Source of the DNA: Terebella lapidaria | Lineage: Eukaryota > Annelida > Polychaeta > Terebellida > Terebellidae | Assembly (NCBI GenBank): GCA_949152475.1 | Contig: OX424559.1 | Coordinates: forward strand, 16,523,809 to 16,587,808 | Direction of reading: 5' to 3' | DNA: 64,000 bases | Part shown: positions 1 to 10,960 of the stretch, piece after piece | Position numbering within the stretch: position 1 is the stretch's first letter | Layout of the letters: each line of letters begins with the position of its first letter | The notes under the pieces: generated by a model | The model's database searches: none | What the model was told of the DNA's origin: nothing | What the model saw: only the letters and a program-made list of their open reading frames with translations | Program-made: the position numbers and the translations under genes

Positions 1-717
1 ATTCAACATTGAGTTGAATGGCCATTTCAATTACCACAATATGCCTCTCGCCACACAGGGGAATCCCTGAAAGCTGGATCGAGACGATTTATCTGAAAGT
101 AACTGGCGTAAATTCCGCCCATGGCGAACAATATAAAAGTGCCGAAGGGTTGTGATTAGATCGTCAATTTTATGAATTCCCTTCGATTAGTCCACGGTTC
201 TATTGTTCTTTGCAGTAGATTATTTTTCAGAATCTACTGGGAGACGGTTCCCAGTAGAATATTGCAGTAGGTTAATCTTTCCAATAATCTACTGCAATAT
301 AATCCACTGCGTGTAAAACAAGAACCGCCAGTGTACAAACCTCATCTACTCAATAAGACGCGTTTGTTTGCGTACCAGCAGTCGTTTTCATCATTGCCGA
401 AACCTAGATCGTTTGATTCCATGGAACCTTGGTCGAGGCCAATATAATGTAGATGAGAAGGTGAACAATAAATGTGGTGTTACTGTTGAGTCCCAATTCT
501 AAATTCACCAAGACACTGAAAAGGTGGTAGCACAAGCAGTGGGCATGGTCGTGAATCTAAAACCCTATGTGTACTCATGATTCATTCATAATCCGGGATT
601 GATATATATTCATCATGCAAAACATTCATTAGATGCAGACATCAGTTAGCAAAACTTGGTGAATACCGTGTTGTATATCGTTAAAAATTACGAGAACAGC
701 AAGTGGGCATGTACTTA
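1..717. other. Intergenic left flank with short inverted repeats
   Basis: No gene is visible. Between 211 and 311 the motif CAGTAGATT recurs in alternating orientation. A 9-bp stem pairs 213-221 with 231-239, and a 14-bp stem with one wobble pairs 261-274 with 285-298. The rest is unique-looking AT-rich DNA up to the TA at 716-717, which flanks the inverted-repeat element that follows. Confidence 0.5.
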
Positions 718-779
718 CAGTGGTTGATAAGTGACACTGCGAAAAAATACTTATTTATTTTTCGGAGTAATCTTGACCT

Positions 780-1392
780 GTTCATAGTTGACATAATTTC
801 CGCATAAATGATGTTATTTATGCATAAATAATGTTATTTCCGCATAAATAATGTTATTTATGCATAAATAAAGTTATATATGCATAAGTAACGTTTTTTC
901 CGCGTAAATAAAGTTTTTTACACGGAAAAAACGTTATTTACGTGGAAATAACGTTATTTACCCCATCAACCAAGGGAAGGATAAATGCACGTGCAGGCAG
1001 TATTTGGTTAGTATATCACACACGGCAGAAGTAAATAATGTTTTTTTTCCGCGTAAATACCGTTATTTCCGCGTAAATAACGTTATTTCTGGGTAAATAC
1101 TTCATTACATGGAAAAAACCTTGCTTACGCATAAATAACTTTATTTACGCATAAATAACTTTACTTATGCGTAAATAACATTATTTACGCGCAATAACAT
1201 TATTTACCCCATCGACCAAGAGAAAGATAAAAGCATGTGTAGGCAGTATTTGGTTAGTATCTCATACACAGCAGGAGTAAATAATGTTTGTTCTGCATAA
1301 AAAACATTATTTCCACGTAAATAACGTTATTTCTGCGTAAAAAACTTTATTTACGTGGAAAAAACGTTATTACGCGTAAATAACTTTATTTA
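780..1392. repeat. Palindromic minisatellite core, left part
   Basis: Back-to-back variants of a self-complementary motif, roughly GCGTAAATAACGTTATTTAC with changes at the CG and GC positions, fill this stretch. A larger duplication of about 242 bp is superimposed: the non-palindromic segment at 961-1048 (CCCATCAACCAAG... GGCAGTATTTGGTTAG) recurs with small changes at 1204-1290. The stretch is the left interior of the inverted-repeat element and the target of the LTR insertion. Confidence 0.8.
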
Positions 1393-2137
1393 TGTAACAG
1401 GGGTGAGGGCTGGGCCCTCGGTGGACAACACAAGACGAGAGTTGAATCACTGCAAATCCTTTATTCGACCGTAACCAGAAACCCTGTAATAATAAATGTA
1501 TCATCATTACCGCATTATCTTGTATAATAATCACTGGTATTCCCGATATGTATGAAAACCCAATATAGTTTTCTAAACTATGGACTCGTTTAAACACCCC
1601 GTTTGAAGCATACTTTAACCACACTCATCCAATACATTCACACGTGAGAGCACACATTAGTACACAAATACTTCAAATAGCAACCCATGCAGTGTATCTG
1701 TGCTTACCCCAGTTAGTGGAGGTTTTGGTTCACTGGATGGTGCGTGATGATGAAATGATCCAAAAGGACAAGATAATCATAGACAAATGCACAGAGTCAG
1801 ATAAACAATACTGAGGCAAGGTTAAACGGGCCGGTATCAAATATCATTTGCCGAAATACCATCAATGATGAAAACACATAGCAATATAGTGCTACACTTC
1901 CCGACTAACTTACAATGAGCAGACGGGTGCCAAGGACAACGAAATACGATGGATTGATCAGATTCTTGATGAATCTACTTTCGAATGTTTGAAACTTCCG
2001 AGAAATATGGCGCCTTGCCAACAACTTAGATACGGAAAACAACTAATCCCAATGCGAGATTCAGCCCAGAATGCGTATTTTGTTCTTGCTCAATATAGTC
2101 CGAAAAGCGAAAGTTGTGTTCGATAACACCTGTTACA
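1393..2137 (-). repeat. 3' LTR of the gypsy element
   Basis: This 745-bp repeat begins and ends with the inverted octamer TGTAACAG/ at the left and CTGTTACA at the right. It matches the copy at 8923-9669 with about 20 substitutions and two or three small indels. On the minus strand an AATAAA lies near 1459-1464, about 70 bp before the end, as expected for the R/U5 poly(A) signal. An obvious polypurine tract is not seen just upstream (2138-2170), so that part is weak or altered. Confidence 0.95.
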
Positions 2138-2384
2138 TACACCCGCGCGACAAGAAATGTCGTCCCGACATTGCGTCAGTCTCTGCAAGAAAATGAGAAA
2201 TCAGTATTAATGAACATGTAAAACACAAAACCAATCAGGTAGTCAAAACAGTAAACAAAACCACTGTACAAACTGGTCCACTTCTTTATTTTTCAAACAT
2301 TTTTTATACAAGTTGTAGCACAAATTCAGCTTTAGCATGAAGGAGATCTTTTTCCACTGACAGGGCATACTGAGAAGGTGAGTA

Positions 2385-5300
2385 TCACGCTGGAGCTCGG
2401 CACTCCCGATTCGACCTCCTGGGTGCTGCTAGACTTTGACCTTCTGTGTCAGCCTCTGCTGGTTCCTCAACCACCACAATCGTCTGATCTTGTGAGGTCT
2501 TGTCCGTAGTGAATGGTTCTCCTGTGTCAACTGGGGCTGGGGACATCTCCGGGTGCTGCCCCCTTTGCCTGTCGGCTGAAATCTCGGCTCCCTCTGTTGC
2601 TGGAACATCCTCGAGCTTTGTGCCGTCAGCTGCCTCCGAAGGTTCTACATCGTCCTGGCCAGCTCCTTCTATAGCTCCTTCTGTGGTTGCATCGGCCACT
2701 GCTCTCCCGGTAACCTGTATGCTACTCTCAACCCTCATCTCGAAAGGCTCCGAGATAGCATCTGTTGCATCCTGGGGAGGGATGAGTCCTTCTGCCATTG
2801 GGTGTTTGTTCCCAGTGACCGAGACGACATCTGGAAACTCATCCTCACTGCTTTCTGAGGTTGTGTCAGATTCAGCTGTCTTCCTGTCCCGAAACCCGCG
2901 TGTTGTGCCCCTGTTCTTCCTTGGAATCCTGTCCACTTGAGGTGTGTCTCCCAATGGACCTGCAACTGGTAACAACAGATTCCTGTGCAACGTCCTCTTC
3001 CTTCCGCCTTCTGATGGCCTCACTTCGTACACAGGTATCTCCGGGTTGGGCTGTCGCTCCACAGTGTATACGTCGCCGTCCCACTTGTCTTGGATTTTGT
3101 GATGTCCTTGAAATCGGAGTTTCCGGACGAGTACATAGTCCCCCGGATTCAAGTTGGAACATCGCGCAGGCTTGACCTTCACATGGCTAGCTACCTCCTC
3201 CATCTTACTTTTTACCAAGTCCTGACAAAATTGGATTTTGTCCTCCAAATCAGCGACTTAGGCAGAGTAGGAGGGTGGGTCATCAACACCGGAGTCTGGA
3301 CCAATCTGGTTATCAATGGGAAGCTGTGGAGCACGACCGAACATAAGGTGGTATGGTGCATATCCCGTGGCCTGATGGGGTGTGCAATTGTATGCATGCA
3401 CCAACGTTGGGAGAAACTCCTTCCATCGGCTCTTTTTATCTTCTTGCAATGTGCCTAGCATCTTCAACAAGGTCTGGTTAATCTCTCACAGGCCCCGTTT
3501 CCCATGGGGTGATAGGGTGTTGTTCGGGACTTGTAGGATCCAGAGAGTGCACAGAGCTCCTTGATGACTTTAGACTCGAACGAACGACCCTGATCTGAAT
3601 GAAGTCGTTTCGGTGCACCATACACTTTGAAGAAGTTATCGTAGAGGTCTTTCGCCATGGTCCGAGCTTACTCATTCTTGGTGGGGATCACTCGAGAGAA
3701 TTTCGTAAAATGGTCGGTGATAACTAACAGGTGTTCGTACCCCTGAGATGGTTCCACCAGCAGGAAGTCCATGCAGAGTAGGTCTAATGGTTCGGTGGTG
3801 ATAATTGGCACCATCTCAGCCTCATCAGGTCTGGACTTCCGACATATGCATCTTCGGCACTCCGAGACTCGTTTAGTCACAGCAGCTGACAACCCTGGCC
3901 AGAAGAATCGGCTTCGGAACAGTAGCACGGTTTTGTCTCTTCCAGGATGGCCCATCTTCTCGTGTAACTCCGTGAAAGCATGATTTAATAGTGACGGTGG
4001 CAGGACAAGCTGTCGGACAGCTCCTTGTTCCGTCTGGACTTCCCGGTAGAGAGTGCCGTTGCAGACAACCAGTTTATCCCACTCCCGTAACAACTTGTCG
4101 CGGATGCTGCGGTAGACAATCCCCTGGCGGCCCGGCTTCTGATCCCGTTCCTTATATCTCATAATCCAAGCAACATCTTGGTCCTATCAAACCCTCTGCC
4201 GACATTGGCAGGCACAGCGCATTACCCTCTGCAGGATCAGAGTGCTCACAAACAGCTTTCACCACTTGATGCTGGATCTCTGGAAGACGGGAGAGGGCAT
4301 CTGCATCCTGATTGGTGCGACCACTCTTGTATTTGATGTCAAACTCATAACAGGGTAGTGAAGCCAACCACCGGTGTCCAGTGGCATCCAAGCGTGCCGT
4401 ACTCAGAACGTAGGTGAGCGGGTTGTTGTCGGTCATGACTGTACATTTGTTCCCGTAGAGGTAGTCACTAAACTTATCTACGATCGCCCATTTCAGTGCC
4501 AGAAACTCAAGCTTGTGAGCTGGGTACTTCGATTCTGATGGTTTCAAACTCCTGCTGGCATAAGCAATGACACGTGGCTGATCCCCTTGTGTTTGGTACA
4601 AAACTGCTCCTAGGCCGTGATGACTGGCATCAATGTGCAACTCGAAGGGTATCTGATAGTCAGCAAAAGCCAGGATGGGTGCTTGTGTCAGTAGCTCCTA
4701 GAGGTGTTCAAATGATGCTTGTTGTTCTGGGCCCCATTGGAAAGGTTCCGGATCCTTACATGTCCTACGAGGGGGATCTTTGGTGTGTCCTTTGAGCATC
4801 TTGTGTAAGGGCTTCCCAATCATACTGAAATTCTTCATGAAGCGCCTATAAAACCCGACGAAGCCTAAGAACTTCTGCAGCTCTTTGATGTTCGTGGGCA
4901 CAGGCCATGACTTGACGACGTCCACCTTCGCTGGGTCGGTGCTGATGCCTTCCTTCGAAACTATATGCCCCAAATACTGGACTTCTTGTTGTAGAAAATG
5001 ACATTTTGAAGGCTTCAACTTCAATCCAAATTCATGGAGTTTACGGAAGACAGCCTGCAATCGCTCGAGATGTTCCTCGATGGTTACAGAATGGACAACA
5101 ATATCGTCAAGGTAGACTGAACACTCATTGGGTGTGAGCTCAGACAGACATCTCTCCATTAGTCGCTAAAAAGTAGCGGGACTGTTGGTCAGGCCGAAAG
5201 GCATGGCATTAAACTCAAAGAGCCCAAGAGGACCGGCTGTGAAAGCTGTCCGCTCTTTGTGCGCCTCCTCAACCTCAACCTGCCAATAGCCCGACTTCAG

Positions 5301-6460
5301 ATCCAGACAGGAGAAAAACTTGGCACCTGCAAGGTGGTCCATTGTTTCTTCGATGCGGGGTAGAGCGAATGCATCTCGTTTCGTACGTTTGTTTAATTCC
5401 CTATAATCAATGCAGAAGCGGAATGTGCCATCCTTTTTCCAGACTAGAACAATGGGGAAGGCCCATGGACTGTGTGACGGTCGGATGTGTCCTCCATCCA
5501 GCATGTCTTTCAGATGGTCTTTTACCTCCTGGTGGAGTGAGGGTGGAATTCTACGATGAGGGATTTCAATAGGTGTTTCGTCAGTGAGGTTTATTTCGTG
5601 TTTGACACAATCAGTGTGGCCATGGACCATGTCATGCTGGGAAAACTTCTGGACAACATCACGCAGCATCTCAGCGGCGTGTGGATTAGCAGGCTACTCA
5701 AACTTGGTCAAAAACTCATCATTTTCCAAGCCCTCAGCAGAATCAGCTACATCTGGCTCGGTTTCCGAAGTCCCGTCTTTCACATCAACAGCATGAATGG
5801 CACACACCACTGACCGCTTCGACAGCTGGATGGCTCGACTTGTGACATTCTGGATCTCCACACTTATGCGACATGTGGAAGCCTGATTCGGAGTCCATTG
5901 TATCAGGGATGGCGTGACAACGAGACCACCTGGCAGGGCATGCTCAAGGACAGGTTCCGGTAGAATCCACTGGCTGGAATGGCCATGGTTTGGTCGAAGA
6001 ATCCCCTTTATTACGACTCCTCCCCCTGCTGGAACAGTTTCCTTCCTGGTTGACCTCAGGATACCCAGCTCCCCGTTCCAGTCAGCTTCCTGTCGCATCA
6101 TCTGGGCAGCTGCCTTCCAAGCAGGACTCAACCCAGCCAAAGACTCATGCACGGATAAATATGGCCTAATGTGATTGGTACCTAAAACTACCGGGACTTC
6201 AGTGTTGTACGACTCACCGGGACCACCAGAGCAATGACAGTTGTGAACTGTCCGCTTGGTTAGGATCCGGAGAGACATCGAGTTCCACATATCCCTCATA
6301 AGGTATAACGTGACCACCAGCACCTGTAACAGTGAGAAGATCCCAAAGTGGATGAACAGTTAGATCTGGGAAACAACTGTAGACAAATTATGATGAGATC
6401 GTAGACACTTGACTTCCTGTGTCCACGAGTGCTTTGCACTCTTGACCATTGACCAAAACA
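2385..6460 (-). mobile_element. pol: pol region of the gypsy element (protease, RT, RNase H, integrase)
   Basis: Parts, from the minus-strand 5' side. Protease, about 6390-6460, has the active-site motif ALVDTGSQVSTI. Reverse transcriptase, about 4700-5670, has CLDLKSGYWQVEV, FEFNAMPFGLTNSPATF and the catalytic YLDDI. RNase H, about 4260-4640, has the MHIDASHHGLGAVLYQ start and the MTDNNPL motif. Integrase, about 2950-4160, has a zinc-finger region with H, H, C, C spacing, the core with MDFLLVEPSQ and [10 protein letters not shown], and a GPY/F-type module near DKWDGDVYTVER. A Ser/Thr/Glu-rich tail (2385-2940) ends in basic residues (RRSNRE). No chromodomain is evident. These are textbook gypsy domains. 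The region is broken, and no functional product is claimed. Confidence 0.93.
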
Positions 6461-6548
6461 ACAGCAACAGTTGGACTCCCCACCACACGATCCATTAAAG
6501 AAGGGTGATTAAATGTGGATCCCAACGCTTGCCCTGCAGCATTGGATT

Positions 6549-7876
6549 CTAGGCATTTCCCGACTTCTGGCGTCGTCTTGGGCAGTCAGCGATCAGGTGT
6601 CCACGCTCGTGGCAGTAGAAACACCGCCTGTTTTCTTGTCCACCAGATCGGCTGTTTGTTTCATCACCCGAGACATTCGAATTCTCTGCCACATGTTGCC
6701 GTTTCGGTTTTGCCTTCTCAAGCCGATCCAAGCGTCCCGACATATCCTTGAACAGGCACAGCAATCTTCCCCTTCAGCTCATGCTCGACCTGTCTTGCAG
6801 CAGTTAGGAGTGCTTGGTAGCTGTCACCAGCATCAAAACGGTGTCTAAGTGCATTTCGTACATCCAGGTTCTTCAAACCGACCAAATTTTGGACCGTAGC
6901 GTAGAGTTGACGTCCGCTGGGGCACTTCCATGTTCACACACCAGGTTTAAGTACGATTCGAGGCGACAACCCCCTTTTTATGACTCCTTCACCCTCTTCC
7001 TGCTGTTGGCGGTAGGAATCTTCTAGTAAAGTCTGTGATGCCAAGGGGCTCCCGAAAATGGTGTCGAACTTGTTAAGTATATCAGCTGGTGTGACTCCTT
7101 GTCCTAGATTCAAGAGTACCTCCGCAGCAGTTCCACATACTGACCGACGGATAGCGTGAAGCACATGAGTGGGCGGATGTTTTTGTGATACAAGACAGCG
7201 AACTTCATTTCGCCACTGGAGGAACGGCACATCCCCCTTGTCACCATCCCCAGAAAATTTTGAGATGCGTGGGTACTGCATTGGGAGTGGAAAGGACGAC
7301 GGCCGAAGATCCCTAGCCGGACTGGCCTGTACCGGAGACGACGAAGTGACGATGTTGTCTCCACAAATGTTTTCCTCGCACTCCATGTCCTCTGGTGCAC
7401 CATAGTTGGTGGTCACATCTCCCGTTTGGACAGATGCATCCATACTAACACCACTTACATGAGAATTATTAACCTTGGATTCGCCTTTGTTAGCCTTAGC
7501 CGCAGCAGCAAGTGCTGACATCACTTCAGCAATCTCCGTAATACTAAGTTCATTCACCGATTGTTTGAACTTTCTGCGAGAATTTTGGTGAACCATGCTG
7601 CAACTTTGCAGGCTTCAACTCAATTGCCTTGCGATATTGATCACCGGTAGGCAAAGACACGTTAATTCGGCTATCACGAAAAGATTTGCCATCGTAGGCT
7701 AACGCTTCAATTACCAATCGCTCTGAACAAAATATAACCAAGGCCTCATTGCCCTCCAAGTCGGGTAGAAAAACATTCGCAATGTCACCCACTCTTGAAA
7801 AGTACTTCATGATATCAGACACAATCAATGGGGCTGGCAATCCAGATACCCATACAGAACACTCCCATTCAGTCAT
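6549..7876 (-). mobile_element. gag: gag region of the gypsy element, PNMA-like with RRM-like start
   Basis: Three parts are visible. The N-terminal part (about 7610-7876) has an RRM-like layout: a first strand CSVWVSGLP, a helix SDIMKYFSRVG, then GNEALVIF like an RNP1 strand. The capsid part (about 6990-7330) has FSGDGDKGDVPFLQW, then RRSVCGTAAEVLL, DTIFGSPLASQTLL and YRQQQEEGE. This is the pattern of the PNMA (paraneoplastic Ma) Gag family. A nucleocapsid zinc knuckle, CFYCHERGHLIADC (CX2CX4HX4C), lies near 6580-6650. PNMA genes are known domesticated gypsy gags with an RRM-like N-terminus, and this element shows the same arrangement in a transposon. Assignment rests on pattern matching by eye. 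Confidence 0.8.
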
Positions 7877-8899
7877 AGTTACCTGTACTGTGTACCTGTG
7901 TATGAAAGAAAAATAACTATTAGTGAAATCGACCCCAAAAATGCAAAGTTAAACTGACGGATTTATAACCTAGGTGTCAACCAATACACCGCTGGACGTA
8001 TCAACCAATATACCAGAGAATCACCTGCCACAACTGCCGGATAACAACCAACCAATATGATATCAATGATACTAATACTAATCAGGTATGACCTGTTATC
8101 TCACTCTTGTGACACTCCAATTTGTGCAAAGTTTGTTGTTATGTTAGGTCATGTTAGATATTTCTTAAATATATCAAAAAACAAGTGCAACACTTTCAAC
8201 GACACATCAGTTTTATATTATGTAGTACCCAACATAATATGCTATGCACACTTCAATACCACAGGTATTTGACCAGAAATAATTTTCAAAGTACCAACAC
8301 ACAACTATAACATGATATAAACACAGTATTTTCAATTGTTTCCAAAATTACTATCACCAGTGTCAAGTATATACCACCTCTGACCAACTCAGGGACAAAC
8401 TTCAATTGACACTACGAGTATAATAATAATTTCAATTCAGTGAATTCACCACTATCAGTAGATCTACCACAAATATTGCAGACCAGTGCTTTACACAATT
8501 TTGAACACAATAATCAATAGATAAATCAAGATTACACAACTCCGGTCCAGTAATATTACTGACAATTAATATTTACACACCGATAATGACATCCTGAATG
8601 TATACAGAATTTATCTATATACCGGTATTATTCCAATTCAAATTTTACCAAACAAGGCAAAATCAACTGATATTTCGACACAATATTCAAAAGTGTCAAT
8701 CAGATAATCACACCATATGTTCACGACATTATGTAATTCACACAAAATGTTCAAGTGATAATATCCTGGCTTCCCGCAACGAACGAAGTGGTGTCGACAC
8801 CGTGAGCGCGCGCGATGCGACGAGGGCACGCCCCGAACGAAGGATGATCCGAAATGATACGTAGTGCACTACTGGGCGAAGGTGACTGGTCACGCACCG
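7877..8899 (-). mobile_element. Untranslated leader of the gypsy element
   Basis: This is about 1 kb of AT-rich DNA between the primer-binding site and gag. I see no conserved coding frame. Such leaders usually carry the packaging signal and the start region of the genomic RNA, but I see nothing specific here that identifies one. Confidence 0.6.
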
Positions 8900-8922
8900 A
8901 TGTAACTTCCTGGAGGCTCCAA
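8900..8922 (-). other. Primer-binding site candidate
   Basis: Read on the minus strand directly after the 5' LTR, the sequence begins TTGGAGCCTCCAGGAAG. TGG one base after the LTR is the usual start of a tRNA primer-binding site, because it pairs with the CCA end. The primer tRNA cannot be assigned without a tRNA set from the organism. Confidence 0.6.
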
Positions 8923-9669
8923 TGTAACAGGGGTGAGGGCTGGGCCCTCGGTGGACAACACAAGGCGAGAGTTGAATCACTGCAAATCCTTTATTCAAAC
9001 CGTAACCAGAAACCCTGTAATAATAAATGTATCATCATTACCGCATTATCTTGTATAATAACCACTGGTATTCCCGATATGTATGATATCCCAATATAGT
9101 TTTCCAAACTATGGACTCGTTTAAACACCCCGTTTGAAGCATACTTTAACCACACTCATCCAATACATTCACACGTGAGAGCACACATTAGTACACAAAT
9201 ACTTCAAATAGCAACCCATGCAGTGTATCTGTGCTTACCCCAGTTAGTGGAGGTTTTGGTTCACTGGATGGTGCGTGATTATGAAATGATCCCAAAGGAC
9301 AAAGATAACCATAGATAAATGCACAGACTCAGATAAACAATACTGAGGCAAGGTTAGACGGGCCGGTATCAAATATCATTTGCCGAAATACCATCAATGA
9401 TGAAAACACATAGCAATATAGTGCTACACTTTCCGACTAACTTACAATGAGCATACGGGTGCCAAGGACAACGAAATACGATGGATTGATCAGATTCTTG
9501 ATGAATCTACTTTCGAATGTTTGAAACTTCCGAGAAATATGGCGCCTTGCCAACAACTTAGATACGGAGAACAACTAATCCCAATGCGAGATTCAGCCCA
9601 GAATGTGTATTTTGTTCTTGCTCAATATAGCCCGAAAAGCGAAAGTTGCGTTCGATAACACCTGTTACA
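8923..9669 (-). repeat. 5' LTR of the gypsy element
   Basis: This 747-bp repeat is the partner of 1393-2137. It carries the same terminal octamers and the same AATAAA near its minus-strand 3' end. A promoter for the minus-strand transcript would be expected inside it, but I cannot point to a clear TATA box. Confidence 0.95.
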
Positions 9670-9745
9670 TTTATGCGTAAATAGCTTTATTCATGCAGAA
9701 ATAACATTATTTATGCGTAGATTATGTTGATTGTGTATCAGTCAG
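9670..9745. repeat. Palindromic minisatellite core, right part
   Basis: The array resumes after the LTR insertion with TTTATGCGTAAATAGC-type units and runs into the right inverted repeat. The first four bases (TTTA) duplicate 1389-1392. Confidence 0.75.
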
Positions 9746-9987
9746 GATTACTTCGAGAAATAAATAACTTTTTTTCACAATGTCACTTATCAGCCATTGT
9801 ATGTACTTCTATTCTCATGATGTAATGATGGTGACAAAGTTCATCACAAATTCAGACAGTGTCGCCCTCTGTTTCCTAACACTGTTGAAGTGTGACGGTA
9901 TATAATTGTACACGCAGATTACTACTCGCAGGTGCATATGCCGGCGGAGATTTAGTTGAGTTAAGGGGGATCCGAGAACTAAGTCGC

Positions 9988-10078
9988 ATAATCGGTTCAG
10001 TGTCGCCTCTCTAGAAAATAATAGACTCGCCTTCGGCTCGTCCATTATTTTCCAGAGTCGCTCCACTTCACCGATTAT
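9988..10078. repeat. 91-bp imperfect palindrome
   Basis: ATAATCGG at 9988 is mirrored by CCGATTAT ending at 10078. The centre (10014-10054) is a tight hairpin, with GAAAATAAT and ATTATTTTC flanking CTCGCCTTCGGCTCG. The two halves match at most positions. It could be a very short foldback element or a cruciform-forming site. No target duplication is evident. Confidence 0.75.
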
Positions 10079-10599
10079 CCTATACATAATCATGTAGTCT
10101 AACTTTATATGTGTGTATGTATGGTCGGTCACCTCGCTGAAAGAAAGTTACTGAGTAGTGGGCTATGTAGGCCTAACGTTATACTGTTGTGACAAAATCA
10201 GCATATCAGTGTTATGGCAGTTAAGGCTTATATATCAAATGGTGTTACTATGATTAATATGAATCATTGTTTATCATTGACATTGTCTGATTATCATGGG
10301 ATAAAGACACACTATTGTACTCAACTGATTTGACAGCTATTTTGACAGCTAGATATTCTCAATGTTGTAAGCTGCATTTCCTTGTAATAATCCAATTGGG
10401 GCAGTTCATGCAATATTTTGACGTTGTTAGCCATTTATATGTTTGTACACTGCATTATTTGGAAACCATACAGGTTCATGAGTCAGGATAAATGTACGGC
10501 AATTGTTTAATCCATGTTTGGATCACATATTCTGCACAAATAGAGCTCCAACATGTGCTAAGTGATAGCGGTTGCAACATTGTTTACATTGCTAGTGTT

Positions 10600-10960
10600 C
10601 ATACCATTCACCAGGTGGAGCCATGTGGTGCCTGGCTATATAAACAAGTGCAGTGGGTGTGGCAGGCCAGTCTGAACCCGGGATCAGTCCTGGGCAGACT
10701 CAGGGTGATCAGCGTCAGTATCATTTTTAACATTGATGGCATAGCACCACAGATGGTGAGACATCTAGTAAGGGGCAGACCCCTAATAGACTGGTAGTGA
10801 ATCCTGTATCACTATGAGCATAGCACCAGTAGTGCTATTCAAGCTATTGGCAGCCGGTGTGTGAGACAGAGTTTGGCACACAGATTTTGGCGCAGAGTTT
10901 GGCGCAAGACAATTGGCGCAGAGTTTGGCGCACAGATTTTGGCGCATAGGCGGCGCAGAC
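10600..10960 (+). promoter_or_regulatory. TATA-like segment followed by GGCGC short repeats (uncertain)
   Basis: This patch is GC-richer than its surroundings. CTATATAAAC lies near 10637 in a core-promoter-like context. Further on, variants of TTTGGCGCAGAG and TTTGGCGCACAG repeat at 10,866-10,950. It could be a promoter, or a solo LTR with leader from another element. No downstream gene is seen, so either reading is weak. Confidence 0.25.

Larger units (their letters stand above)
1393..9669 (-). mobile_element. Ty3/gypsy LTR retrotransposon with PNMA-like Gag, broken
   Basis: The element is 8,277 bp on the minus strand, bounded by TGTAAC and GTTACA with a TTTA direct repeat on both sides (1389-1392 and 9670-9673). 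The order read from the minus strand is 5' LTR, primer site, leader, gag, protease, reverse transcriptase, RNase H and integrase with an acidic tail, then 3' LTR. Protease before RT and integrase last is the Ty3/gypsy order. There is no sign of an envelope gene. LTR divergence of about 3 percent suggests a fairly recent insertion. The coding part is broken, with roughly half a dozen to ten interruptions, so I treat it as a fossil. Removing it restores a continuous palindromic minisatellite, which confirms the borders. Confidence 0.95.
718..9799. mobile_element. TA-flanked inverted-repeat element (mariner-like MITE), split by an LTR element
   Basis: The left end from 718 reads CAGTGGTTGATAAGTGACAC. 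The reverse complement of the right end, inward from 9799, reads CAATGGCTGATAAGTGACAT. The match continues with small differences for about 60 bp into the repeat core on each side. TA lies at 716-717 and 9800-9801, as expected for a Tc1/mariner-type target duplication. A few bases outside (GTACTTA and GTACATA) also mirror each other, so the true border could be about 7 bp further out. Without the 8.3 kb LTR insertion the element is about 0.8 kb. It has no coding capacity, so it is non-autonomous. Confidence 0.72.

Noticed and set aside
2500-3458. Plus-strand frames of 100-146 residues over the gypsy element
   Set aside because: They are antisense shadows of the integrase tail on the minus strand.
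9815-10132. Minus-strand frame of 105 residues
   Set aside because: It runs straight through the 91-bp palindrome, starts in the unrelated flank and matches no family I know.
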